A stretch of 10,409 bases of DNA. Source: an uncultured Bacteroides sp. (GTDB taxonomy: Bacteria; Bacteroidota; Bacteroidia; Bacteroidales; Bacteroidaceae). Positions 1 through 6,599 of the stretch are shown here, one piece after another. A model generated the notes under the pieces. That model made no database searches and had not been told where the DNA came from. It worked only from the letters and a program-made list of their open reading frames with translations. Position numbers and translations under genes: made by a program. Where the stretch lies: assembly GCA_900546645.1 (NCBI GenBank), contig URDR01000092.1:1-10409 (forward strand). Direction: 5' to 3'. The number at the start of each line of letters is the position of its first letter. Position 1 is the first letter of the stretch.

Positions 1-16
1 GAGGTCGGAAAACGAA

Positions 17-50
17 AGTAGGAAGAAAACTGCTTCGTTTTCCTCCTACT
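17..50. repeat. 14-bp imperfect inverted repeat (hairpin)
   Basis: The arms at 17-30 and 37-50 pair over 14 positions with one mismatch (A24 against C43) around a 6-nt loop (tgcttc). No T-run follows, so it is not a standard rho-independent terminator for the + strand. It may be a structured 3' untranslated end of a gene lying before the window. I recognise no coding frame in positions 1-120. Confidence 0.5.
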
Positions 51-89
51 CGATCCCCTCATACCTACTAATAGTTATAGAGCCTTACT

Positions 90-140
90 CCCGAAGCCAA
101 TATATACCGATAAATGGTGATTGTCTTCGGGTTTTGTTTT
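90..140 (+). terminator. Terminator-like hairpin upstream of the siderophore operon
   Basis: CCCGAAG (90-96) pairs with CTTCGGG (125-131). The stem extends through CAAT (98-101) and ATTG (120-123), with one C/T mismatch between the two blocks. The loop is about 18 nt. The 3' arm runs directly into a T-rich tract (TTTTGTTTT, 132-140), as in a rho-independent terminator. It probably ends transcription from a + strand gene before the window. It overlaps the promoter of the next operon. Confidence 0.5.
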
Positions 141-151
141 ACGTAATTTTG
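121..151 (+). promoter_or_regulatory. Bacteroides-type promoter for the xus-like operon
   Basis: TAATTTTG at 144-151 matches the Bacteroides primary-sigma -7 consensus TAnnTTTG exactly. A TTG at 121-123 lies 20 bp upstream and fits the -33 element. Transcription should start near 157, leaving a leader of roughly 40 nt before the chosen start codon. Iron regulation would be expected for this operon, but I found no convincing Fur box by eye. Confidence 0.6.
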
Positions 152-196
152 CAATCGTAAAAATAGGTATCATATAATAAAAGATTGCAACAAAAC

Positions 197-2575
197 GTGA
201 ATACTAAACCATTCTTTTTTTTAGCTTATCTTCTGATGGCTGTGCTTTCAGTTTCAGCCCAAAACTCCTCTATCATCTCGGGACGGGTGTTGTCAACTGA
301 TAAATCTGTTGTAGATTTTGCTACAGTCTATTTGAAAGGAACCAATTACGGATGTACCACCAATGAAAAGGGTATCTACCACCTCAAAGCCCCGGCTGGA
401 ATTTATACCCTTGTGGTGTCGGCGGTGGGTTTTGAGGCTTACGAGCAGAAGGTTGAACTGAAGTCGGAAGCAAGAAGTAAGCAGACGGTATTTCTGAAAC
501 CTTCGGTGCTGGAACTGGAAGAAGTAGTCGTCGTGTCATCAGGTGTAGGCAGAGTAAAGCGTTCGGCTTTCAATGCAGTGGCGGTTGATACAAAGGAAAT
601 GCGGAATACTACAAAAAGCTTAAGCGATGCCTTGGCAAAAGCTCCGGGGATGAAGTTGCGTGAGTCGGGTGGTGTAGGTTCAGACATGCAGTTGATGCTC
701 GACGGATTCAGCGGTAAGCATGTAAAAGTGTTTATTGATGGAGTTCCCCAAGAAGGGGTTGGCAGTTCGTTCGGACTTAATAATATTCCGGTAAACTTTG
801 CTGAACGTATTGAGGTTTATAAAGGAGTGGTTCCGGTTGGATTTGGAACGGATGCCATAGGTGGGGTCATCAATATAGTAACCGGAAAGAAACGCCGTAA
901 TTGGTATCTCGATGCATCCTATTCGTATGGATCGTTTAATACCCACAAGTCTGATATAAGCTTCGGGCAGACCTTCCGCAACGGATTGACTTATGAAATT
1001 AATGCTTTCCAGAATTACTCAGACAATTCTTACAAGGTAGATGCTCCGGTAGAAAATTTTGAGACGGGAAGCTTCAGCGAAAGTGAAAAACAACGTGTGA
1101 AACGCTTTCATGATACCTATCACAATGAAGCTTTCATAGCCAAGGTAGGAGTCGTTGATAAGAAATGGGCAGACCGGCTCATGTTCGGACTTACTTATTC
1201 ACATATGTACAAAGAATTACAGACTGGGGTACGTCAAAAGATAGTTTATGGAGAGAAACATCGTTTCGGGTATTCGTTGATGCCCTCATTGGAATATCGC
1301 AAACGTAACCTTTTGGTAAAGGGAATGGATGTAGTAATTACTGCCAACTATAACCGCAATGCGACAACCAATGTGGATACGGCGCAATATAAATATAACT
1401 GGTTGGGCGAACGGGTCCGACTGAATTCTCCGGGCGAACAGTCACAGCAATATGCACGAGCCGATAACGATAATTGGAATGCTACCCTTACGTTAAATTA
1501 TCGGCTTAACCGCAGCCATGTGTTTACATTTAATCATGTACTGAATGCTTTTAACCGCTCAAATACATCCTTGCTTGCGAAAGTAGAACAGACCGATGCC
1601 ATCGGAAAGCAAACCCGGAAGAATATATCAGGATTATCATACCGGTGGATGCCTTCCGAAAAATGGAATGTTTCGGCTTTCGGAAAATATTACCGTCAGT
1701 ATGTAGCGGGACCGATGGCAGAAGACGATAACGCTACATCGTATGTGCGGATTGACAGAACGGTTGATTCATGGGGGTATGGAACTGCCGGGACTTATTT
1801 CGTCATGCCCGATTTGCAGGTAAAGCTTTCGTATGAGAAAGCCTTTCGTCTGCCCACTATCGAGGAGATGTTTGGTGACGAAGATTTGGAAAGCGGTGAA
1901 ATAACCATTCGTCCTGAGAAGAGCGACAATGTAAATTTCAACGTGAGTTACTCAAAGACTTTGGGCAAACATTCGCTCTATGTTGAAGGGGGATTGGTCT
2001 ACCGGAACACAAAAGATTATATTCAGCGGAATATCCAGTCGCTTGGAGGAGGAAAAGAAGGAGCAACTTACGTGAATTACGGAAAAGTGCTGACCAAAGG
2101 ATTTACTATCTCCCTGCGTTACGGATGGGGTGGATGGCTGAGTGTAGGAGGTAACTTTACTCAGATGAATGTGCGTGACAATGAAGAATACCAGATTGGT
2201 ACGAATGGAAATCAGGTGGAGAACCTCGCTTACAAATCTCGTATGCCGAATGTGCCATACCGCTTTGCCGATTACGACGTGAACTTTTATTGGAGAAATC
2301 TTTGGAAGAAAGGGAATATCCTGACGTTGACGTACGACAGCCAGTATCTTCACAGCTTCTCTTATTACTCAGAGGTGATAGGAAACAGCAACGCTTATAT
2401 GGTTCCCCGGCAGTTCTCGCATAATCTTTCATTGAGCTACAGTCTGAGGGGTGGACGTTATAATTTGTCGTTCGAGTGCCGTAACCTGACCAATGAAGAT
2501 TTATACGATAATTTCAGCTTGCAAAAAGCGGGACGTGCTTTCTATGGGAAGATACGCGTTCATTTCGGAAATTAA
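197..2575 (+). CDS. xusA: TonB-dependent outer-membrane receptor, siderophore type (XusA-like)
   Basis: Outer-membrane, TonB-energised importer, 792 aa from the GTG start. Residues 1-21 form a signal peptide (MNTKPFFFLAYLLMAVLSVSA, cleaved before QNSS). A carboxypeptidase-regulatory-like beta-sandwich typical of Bacteroidetes receptors covers about 26-90. The plug covers about 121-231 and includes the characteristic ERIEVYKG...GGVINIVTG stretch. A 22-strand-type beta-barrel fills the rest. There is no in-frame ATG before position 236, where the signal peptide would be cut short. GTG at 197 gives an ideal signal peptide; TTG at 185 is the alternative (796 aa). It is the first gene of an operon with a DUF4374-type lipoprotein and a PepSY membrane protein, the same order as xusABC of B. 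thetaiotaomicron. The receptor family is certain. The ferric-siderophore substrate and the xusA symbol are inferred from the neighbours; other iron chelates or heme remain possible. Confidence 0.85.
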   Translation: MNTKPFFFLAYLLMAVLSVSAQNSSIISGRVLSTDKSVVDFATVYLKGTNYGCTTNEKGIYHLKAPAGIYTLVVSAVGFEAYEQKVELKSEARSKQTVFLKPSVLELEEVVVVSSGVGRVKRSAFNAVAVDTKEMRNTTKSLSDALAKAPGMKLRESGGVGSDMQLMLDGFSGKHVKVFIDGVPQEGVGSSFGLNNIPVNFAERIEVYKGVVPVGFGTDAIGGVINIVTGKKRRNWYLDASYSYGSFNTHKSDISFGQTFRNGLTYEINAFQNYSDNSYKVDAPVENFETGSFSESEKQRVKRFHDTYHNEAFIAKVGVVDKKWADRLMFGLTYSHMYKELQTGVRQKIVYGEKHRFGYSLMPSLEYRKRNLLVKGMDVVITANYNRNATTNVDTAQYKYNWLGERVRLNSPGEQSQQYARADNDNWNATLTLNYRLNRSHVFTFNHVLNAFNRSNTSLLAKVEQTDAIGKQTRKNISGLSYRWMPSEKWNVSAFGKYYRQYVAGPMAEDDNATSYVRIDRTVDSWGYGTAGTYFVMPDLQVKLSYEKAFRLPTIEEMFGDEDLESGEITIRPEKSDNVNFNVSYSKTLGKHSLYVEGGLVYRNTKDYIQRNIQSLGGGKEGATYVNYGKVLTKGFTISLRYGWGGWLSVGGNFTQMNVRDNEEYQIGTNGNQVENLAYKSRMPNVPYRFADYDVNFYWRNLWKKGNILTLTYDSQYLHSFSYYSEVIGNSNAYMVPRQFSHNLSLSYSLRGGRYNLSFECRNLTNEDLYDNFSLQKAGRAFYGKIRVHFGN

Positions 2576-2612
2576 GAACTCTCAATTAATCATCTATAAA
2601 TTTCTACAGAAA

Positions 2613-4010
2613 ATGAAAAAGAATACATTGTTTGCCGGAGTCTTTACTGCGGCAGTGACCGGCATGTTTGTTTCATGCTCGGAGAATGACGCACCGGGTA
2701 ATTCACCGGAAGTTATGAAAGGAGAATATGTAATAGCTGCCCAGACCACAGCTTCCGGAAATACTACTCACGTGTTGCTTACTTCCAAGTCGCTTGATGA
2801 GGGAACAGTTACCACAAAAGGAAACGGACTGGTAAACGAAGGAGCCACCTATTGGGTTTTTAACCAGAATAAATACCTCTATGCATTGACTTATAATCAG
2901 GGAAATGCCGGCACTACGCAGTCGTTTGTGATGAACAGTGAAAACCAGCTTGAAAAGCGGAGCAAAGAATATAACGTGAGCCGTTTTACTTCATACGGGC
3001 TTTACGATGATAAAATCATTTCAACTTCTACGGGAGCCGGACCTACTGAGCTGAACGATGCGAACGGTTATACTCCTAAGTCGTTCCTTGTTTCTTACCT
3101 CAATACGGTGACCGAAACCTATACCAGTAATACGGTGAACAAAGACAAACCCTTCCTTTCCGAGAACTTCCTTGGAAACGGAGAATATGTTACGCTTACG
3201 GGCATAGAGCAGGTAGGTAAGAAAATTTATACAGGAGTCGTACCTATGGGGTTGAGCCAATACGGATGTATGTATGAGAACCGTAAATGGGTGAAACCAG
3301 GGAATGAAGACTTGATTAAAACCGAATCGGGTGGACAGGGAAGCGGCAAATATAATAAAGATGAGTTGCAATGGACGCAATATCCCGATGAATGTTGGGT
3401 GGCTGTGTTTGCCGATGACTCATTCGATGCAAACAGTGTAAAGCTCCTCAAGACCGACAAAATCAGTTACCCTGCCGGACGTTTCAAATCGCAGTATTAC
3501 CAGATGGTCTGGAAAGCAGACGATGGATTCGTTTACGTATTCTCTCCCAGCTATGCCAAGACCATGGCTGATTCCCGTCAGCAAACCACCCTTCCGGCAG
3601 GAGTGGTTCGTATCAATACGCAAACAGAAACGTTTGACAACAGTTATTATTATAACATCGAAGAAAAGTCGGAAGGACTTTCTTTCCAGCAGACCTGGTA
3701 TGTGGGAGGGACGTATTTCTTGCTGCTGATGTATGATAAAGAGATTACTGCAAGCGATAAGGCTGCCATTCGTCTGGCTATCTTCAACACGTCTGATGGA
3801 AACCTGACTTATGTAAGTGGCTTGCCTCAAGATATTACCGGATTCGGAAAAGCTCCCTTTGTTGAAGGTGGAATAGCCTATATGGCTGTAACTACCGAAA
3901 GCGGGTATCCGGCTATTTATCGCATTGACCCTGCCGATGCTTCTGCCAAGAAGGGGCTTACTGTGGAGGCTACCCAACTGACCGGACTTGGAAAACTGTC
4001 TGCCAACTGA
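2613..4010 (+). CDS. xusB: DUF4374-type surface lipoprotein, siderophore-binding (XusB-like)
   Basis: Lipoprotein of 465 aa. Residues 1-21 form a signal peptide ending in the lipobox FVSC, so Cys22 is the lipidation site. The next residues, SEND, are acidic and resemble the Bacteroidetes lipoprotein export signal, which predicts display on the cell surface. The remainder looks all-beta, with repeated Gly/aromatic-rich strands, consistent with the beta-propeller DUF4374 family. In B. thetaiotaomicron the family member XusB captures ferric enterobactin-type siderophores and passes them to the XusA receptor. ATG at 2613 was chosen because the longer frame from 2493 would run 83 bp into the receptor gene and would bury the signal peptide. 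The gene lies 37 bp after the receptor gene and 13 bp before the PepSY gene, so cotranscription is likely. The family call rests on recognition of sequence character plus context; no profile search was possible. The ligand is inferred. Confidence 0.75.
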   Translation: MKKNTLFAGVFTAAVTGMFVSCSENDAPGNSPEVMKGEYVIAAQTTASGNTTHVLLTSKSLDEGTVTTKGNGLVNEGATYWVFNQNKYLYALTYNQGNAGTTQSFVMNSENQLEKRSKEYNVSRFTSYGLYDDKIISTSTGAGPTELNDANGYTPKSFLVSYLNTVTETYTSNTVNKDKPFLSENFLGNGEYVTLTGIEQVGKKIYTGVVPMGLSQYGCMYENRKWVKPGNEDLIKTESGGQGSGKYNKDELQWTQYPDECWVAVFADDSFDANSVKLLKTDKISYPAGRFKSQYYQMVWKADDGFVYVFSPSYAKTMADSRQQTTLPAGVVRINTQTETFDNSYYYNIEEKSEGLSFQQTWYVGGTYFLLLMYDKEITASDKAAIRLAIFNTSDGNLTYVSGLPQDITGFGKAPFVEGGIAYMAVTTESGYPAIYRIDPADASAKKGLTVEATQLTGLGKLSAN

Positions 4011-4023
4011 TTTTAGGTTGCTT

Positions 4024-4863
4024 ATGAGAAAGATTTGTAAATCAGTTCATCTGTGGCTTTCACTTCCGTTCGGCTTATTGATATCTGTTATCTGTTTCAG
4101 TGGGGCAGCATTGGTTTTTGAACGCGAAATTACACAGGCGCTTCAGCATCATCTTTATGAAGTGGAAAGCGAAGGGAAAGAAGTTCTTCCCTCCACCTTG
4201 CTTGAGAGCCGGGTAAGAGACCAGCTGCCAGACACGTTGGAGATAACCTCGATTAAGATGCCCGAAAGGGAGGGAGCTGTCTGTATGGTCAGCTTCAAGA
4301 ATGCAGGTAAGCGTATGGCAAGCGTCAATCCTTATACGGGAGAAGTAATAGGTTTTACATACTCCTATCCGTTCTTTCAGACGATGCGCAAGCTTCATCG
4401 CTGGCTACTCGACCCTCCTGTGCGTAGGGGAGAAGGCTCCGTCGGCAAAATGGTGGTGGGATTTTCTACATTGGCAATGGTCTTTGTATTATTAAGCGGC
4501 TTGGTGATCTGGGTTCCCCGAAACCATAGGGCATTGAATAATCGCCTGCGTATCTCTTTTACTAAAGGATGGCGGCGTTTCTGTTACGATGCGCATGTAT
4601 CTTTGGGCTTTTACGCACTGCTGTTTCTGATGTTGATGGCACTCACCGGTCTTACATGGTCGTTCGGAGGATACCGGACAGTGGTATATGAGATATGTGA
4701 GGCGATTCTTCCAGGCGGACAGTCGCCGAAAGTTTTCCTTTATACACTCCACACCGGAAGGTGGGGAGGCATGCTGACTCAGGTTATTTATTTTCTTGCG
4801 GCTCTTATAGGAGGACTTTTGCCGCTAACCGGATATTATTTATGGTGGAAAAAACGGAAATAG
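4024..4863 (+). CDS. xusC: PepSY-associated TM protein, putative ferric-siderophore reductase (XusC-like)
   Basis: Inner-membrane protein of 279 aa with four predicted transmembrane helices at about 12-33, 143-164, 194-215 and 252-275. A periplasmic PepSY-like segment lies between helices 1 and 2 and includes VNPYTGEVIG at 101-110. His9, His125 (LHRWL), His191 and His243 flank the helices. This matches the pattern in PepSY_TM proteins such as FoxB, where such histidines coordinate heme for reduction of iron in siderophores. It is the third gene of the operon, 13 bp after the lipoprotein gene. ATG at 4024 is preferred over 3988 because it avoids overlap and starts just before the first helix (MRKICKSVHLW). 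Removal of iron from an imported siderophore by reduction is inferred from the family and the operon. The short length and lack of extra domains are normal for Bacteroidetes members. Confidence 0.75.
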   Translation: MRKICKSVHLWLSLPFGLLISVICFSGAALVFEREITQALQHHLYEVESEGKEVLPSTLLESRVRDQLPDTLEITSIKMPEREGAVCMVSFKNAGKRMASVNPYTGEVIGFTYSYPFFQTMRKLHRWLLDPPVRRGEGSVGKMVVGFSTLAMVFVLLSGLVIWVPRNHRALNNRLRISFTKGWRRFCYDAHVSLGFYALLFLMLMALTGLTWSFGGYRTVVYEICEAILPGGQSPKVFLYTLHTGRWGGMLTQVIYFLAALIGGLLPLTGYYLWWKKRK

Positions 4864-4943
4864 AAGTGCTGAGCCTTGAAATGCTGTTGCAGCTCGTGAA
4901 AAATGATTCACACGGGCAGAGAAAACTGAGTTGTAAAGGATGA

Positions 4944-5040
4944 AATCTATAAACAGAGTCTTTGGTTGTATATTCAAAGGCTCTGTTTGTACATTCAAAG
5001 GCTTTGTTTGTAGAAACAGAGCCTTTGTTTATAGATTGAA
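4944..5040. repeat. 21-bp-periodic palindromic repeat element
   Basis: Four 21-bp units run head to tail at 4957-4977, 4978-4998, 4999-5019 and 5020-5040; they share a core like AGGCTTTGTTTGTA. The array is also palindromic. Outer arms 4944-4955 and 5026-5037 are perfect 12-bp complements. AAAGGCTCTGTTT (4976-4988) is exactly complementary to 5014-5026 and, with one G-T wobble, to 4951-4963. AAAGGCTTTGTTT (4997-5009) can also pair with 5014-5026. The element begins 80 bp after the xusC-like stop codon. It may be an intergenic REP/MITE-like repeat or a structured 3' end of the operon transcript. I do not recognise it as a named element. Confidence 0.7.
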
Positions 5041-5045
5041 TAAGG

Positions 5046-5089
5046 AAAAACAGGTTTTTTTACGGGCATGCCTGTTTCTTTTGCCCGTA
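5046..5089. terminator. Interleaved inverted repeats, probable bidirectional terminator
   Basis: AAACAGG (5048-5054) pairs with CCTGTTT (5071-5077), and TACGGGCA (5061-5068) pairs with TGCCCGTA (5082-5089). On the + strand CCTGTTT continues into CTTTT, and a further T-run lies at 5098-5104. On the - strand the hairpin ends in CCTGTTTTT. The site lies between convergent genes, 49 bp past the end of the minus-strand MerR gene and about 180 bp past the siderophore operon, so termination in both directions fits. Confidence 0.55.
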
Positions 5090-5137
5090 TCCGGTTTCTT
5101 TTTTAGGGGAGGACGGGTGTCGGTGAGGAGAAGAGGC

Positions 5138-5485
5138 TTAGGTCAGATAGTCTAATTCTTTTTTCATGCTGATAAGCTCTTCTTTTATCAGTTTCAGACG
5201 CTGGGCAATTTCTGCATTGTTTTGCACGAACTCTTTGTTTTGTTTGAGGCGCTGTTTCGCTCCGGCTATGGTCATGCCTTTTTCTTTTACCAAGTGATAC
5301 ACCAGCCTGACTTTTTCTACATCTTCTTCTTTGTATTGGCGCACATTACCCCCTGTCTTTTTCGGAGTAATAAACGGAAACTCTTTTTCCCAATAGCGAA
5401 GCAATGATTCAGCCACTCCAAACATCTTGGCTACCTCACTTATCGAATAATATAACTTTAATTCTTTGTCTGAACGCAATGCCAT
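5138..5485 (-). CDS. MerR-family transcriptional regulator, single domain
   Basis: Short DNA-binding protein of 115 aa. An N-terminal MerR-type winged helix-turn-helix covers about 12-80, with the recognisable YYSISEVAKMFGV and LLRYWEKEF signature and the wing region GGNVRQYKEEDVEKV. A C-terminal helix (about 80-113, rich in Lys, Glu and Leu) should form the antiparallel dimer coiled coil. There is no C-terminal effector-binding domain and no metal-binding cysteine cluster, so it is not a CueR- or MerR-type metal sensor. This compact form is widespread in Bacteroidetes. It starts 11 bp after the stop of the upstream M23 peptidase gene and is almost certainly cotranscribed with it. Its targets are unknown; envelope functions are a guess from the operon. 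Confidence 0.85.
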   Translation of the reverse strand: MALRSDKELKLYYSISEVAKMFGVAESLLRYWEKEFPFITPKKTGGNVRQYKEEDVEKVRLVYHLVKEKGMTIAGAKQRLKQNKEFVQNNAEIAQRLKLIKEELISMKKELDYLT

Positions 5486-5496
5486 AAGTAATCTTG

Positions 5497-6465
5497 TTAA
5501 TCGTAAACATTTCCATGGTTGGCTGCCATTTCCACCATACGGTCATAATCGTCGGCGCTCAGATCCATGAAGTAATAGTTGACCGGATTCACTACCTTTC
5601 CTTTTACATGCACCTCATAATGCAGGTGCGGACCCGTACTTTTCCCGGTACTTCCCACTTCTCCGATGACTTCTCCGCGTATTACCTTCTGTCCTCTTCT
5701 GACTTTAATTTTGCTGAGATGGGCATAGCGGGTTACATAACCGAATCCGTGGTCAATCGTAATACTGTTTCCATAAAGCCCGTCCCATCCGGCTTGGGTC
5801 ACCTTTCCGTTTCCGGTTACATAGACCGGCGTGCCTACATTGGCAGAAAAGTCCATTCCTTCATGAAACTTCACGGTTTTATAGATAGGGTCAATACGCG
5901 TTCCGTAGCCGGAAGCAGTCTGTTTCAAGTTCTTGTTGGCTACCGGTTGGATGGCAGGAATAGACGCCAGCATTTCATCATGCTGCTTACACAGCTCGAC
6001 CACCTCATCAAACGATTTCGACTGAATATATACCTGCCTTGCCAGCAGGTCCATTTTCTGTGTGGTATTTACTACCAGCTTGCTGTTTGCCATATCCATC
6101 CATTCCTCATATCGGTTTGTTTTGCCATAGCTGGCAGTACGCAGGGCATCTGTTACCGGATTGGCTTGCATGATGACCCGATATAAGTTGTCGTCACGCT
6201 GCTGCAGGCGCTGCATCACATGCAGTGCCTCGTCTAAGCGTCTGGAAAGAATATTATATTGCGCCTGCAAGCGAGAGTTTTCAGTCAGCAAGTTCTTCTC
6301 AGAAGGCGACCCGAAGATAAACAGCAACAAGAGAAAACTTCCTGCTCCTATTCCGATACCGAAGACCAAGCTTCGCAGATAACTTACCATTCGCTGCCGT
6401 ATGGTAGGGTAGATTCGGTCGTAAGTACGTGTTTTGGGATTATAAATATAATAGACTTTACGCAT
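5497..6465 (-). CDS. M23 family (LytM-type) metallopeptidase, membrane anchored
   Basis: Peptidoglycan-directed zinc endopeptidase of 322 aa. A short cytoplasmic start (about 1-30) precedes one transmembrane helix at about 33-52, so the bulk faces the periplasm. A coiled coil covers about 56-100. The LytM domain covers about 185-297 and has all expected residues: HEGMD gives zinc ligands His201 and Asp205, YAHLS supplies His249, and GPHLHYEV supplies His280 and zinc ligand His282. The full set suggests an active enzyme, unlike EnvC-type activators that have lost these residues. The organisation resembles membrane-tethered M23 peptidases of Bacteroidetes that trim stem-peptide cross-links. The gene is first in a two-gene minus-strand operon with the MerR regulator and is divergent from alaS. 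The promoter lies at 6517-6546. The exact substrate bond cannot be read from the sequence. Confidence 0.9.
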   Translation of the reverse strand: MRKVYYIYNPKTRTYDRIYPTIRQRMVSYLRSLVFGIGIGAGSFLLLLFIFGSPSEKNLLTENSRLQAQYNILSRRLDEALHVMQRLQQRDDNLYRVIMQANPVTDALRTASYGKTNRYEEWMDMANSKLVVNTTQKMDLLARQVYIQSKSFDEVVELCKQHDEMLASIPAIQPVANKNLKQTASGYGTRIDPIYKTVKFHEGMDFSANVGTPVYVTGNGKVTQAGWDGLYGNSITIDHGFGYVTRYAHLSKIKVRRGQKVIRGEVIGEVGSTGKSTGPHLHYEVHVKGKVVNPVNYYFMDLSADDYDRMVEMAANHGNVYD

Positions 6466-6516
6466 TCAAATCGGGTTTTGAAGTTTTTTAAGGTACAAAT
6501 CTTCAAGATTTTGCAC

Positions 6517-6546
6517 CAAATATACGGGCAAAAATAATAAAACCAA
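6517..6546 (-). promoter_or_regulatory. Promoter for the M23 peptidase-merR operon
   Basis: Read on the minus strand, TATATTTG (6524-6517) matches TAnnTTTG exactly. A TTG (6546-6544) lies 19 bp upstream and fits the -33 element. The expected transcript start is near 6510, giving a leader of about 45 nt before the peptidase start codon. Confidence 0.6.
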
Positions 6547-6547
6547 T

Positions 6548-6555
6548 TATCTTTG
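6548..6555 (+). promoter_or_regulatory. alaS promoter -7 element
   Basis: TATCTTTG is an exact TAnnTTTG match, 44 bp before the alaS ATG, with an expected transcript start near 6562. No clear TTTG -33 element is visible at the proper distance upstream. It lies 2 bp from the -33 element of the divergent M23 promoter. No T-box or other leader regulator fits in the short leader. Confidence 0.5.
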
Positions 6556-6599
6556 CAAATCTATTTTGCGAATATTAACTACAAGAACACTATAACAAT

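Noticed and set aside
1..184. Riboswitch (cobalamin, TPP or FMN type) ahead of the receptor gene
   Set aside because: None of the conserved boxes of these classes is visible. The structure present is two simple hairpins, one terminator-like.
100..196. Fur box in front of the iron operon
   Set aside because: The leader is AT-rich, but I found no convincing 19-bp palindrome like GATAATGATAATCATTATC by eye. The operator may be diverged, so no site is claimed.
2493..2612. N-terminal extension of the DUF4374-type lipoprotein
   Set aside because: It overlaps the receptor gene by 83 bp and would place 40 residues before an otherwise perfect lipoprotein signal peptide.
4761..4943. Open frame of 60 codons on the + strand
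   Set aside because: Its first 100 bases lie inside the xusC-like gene in another frame, and the product resembles no domain or signal sequence.
4957..5040. CRISPR array
   Set aside because: The 21-bp units are contiguous, with no unique spacers, and there are no cas genes nearby.
4940..5155. Open frame of 71 codons on the + strand across the repeat element
   Set aside because: Its apparent 7-residue periodicity (FKG, FVC) only reflects the 21-bp DNA repeat staying in frame. It runs through the terminator and into the end of the convergent MerR gene, and has no protein-like features.
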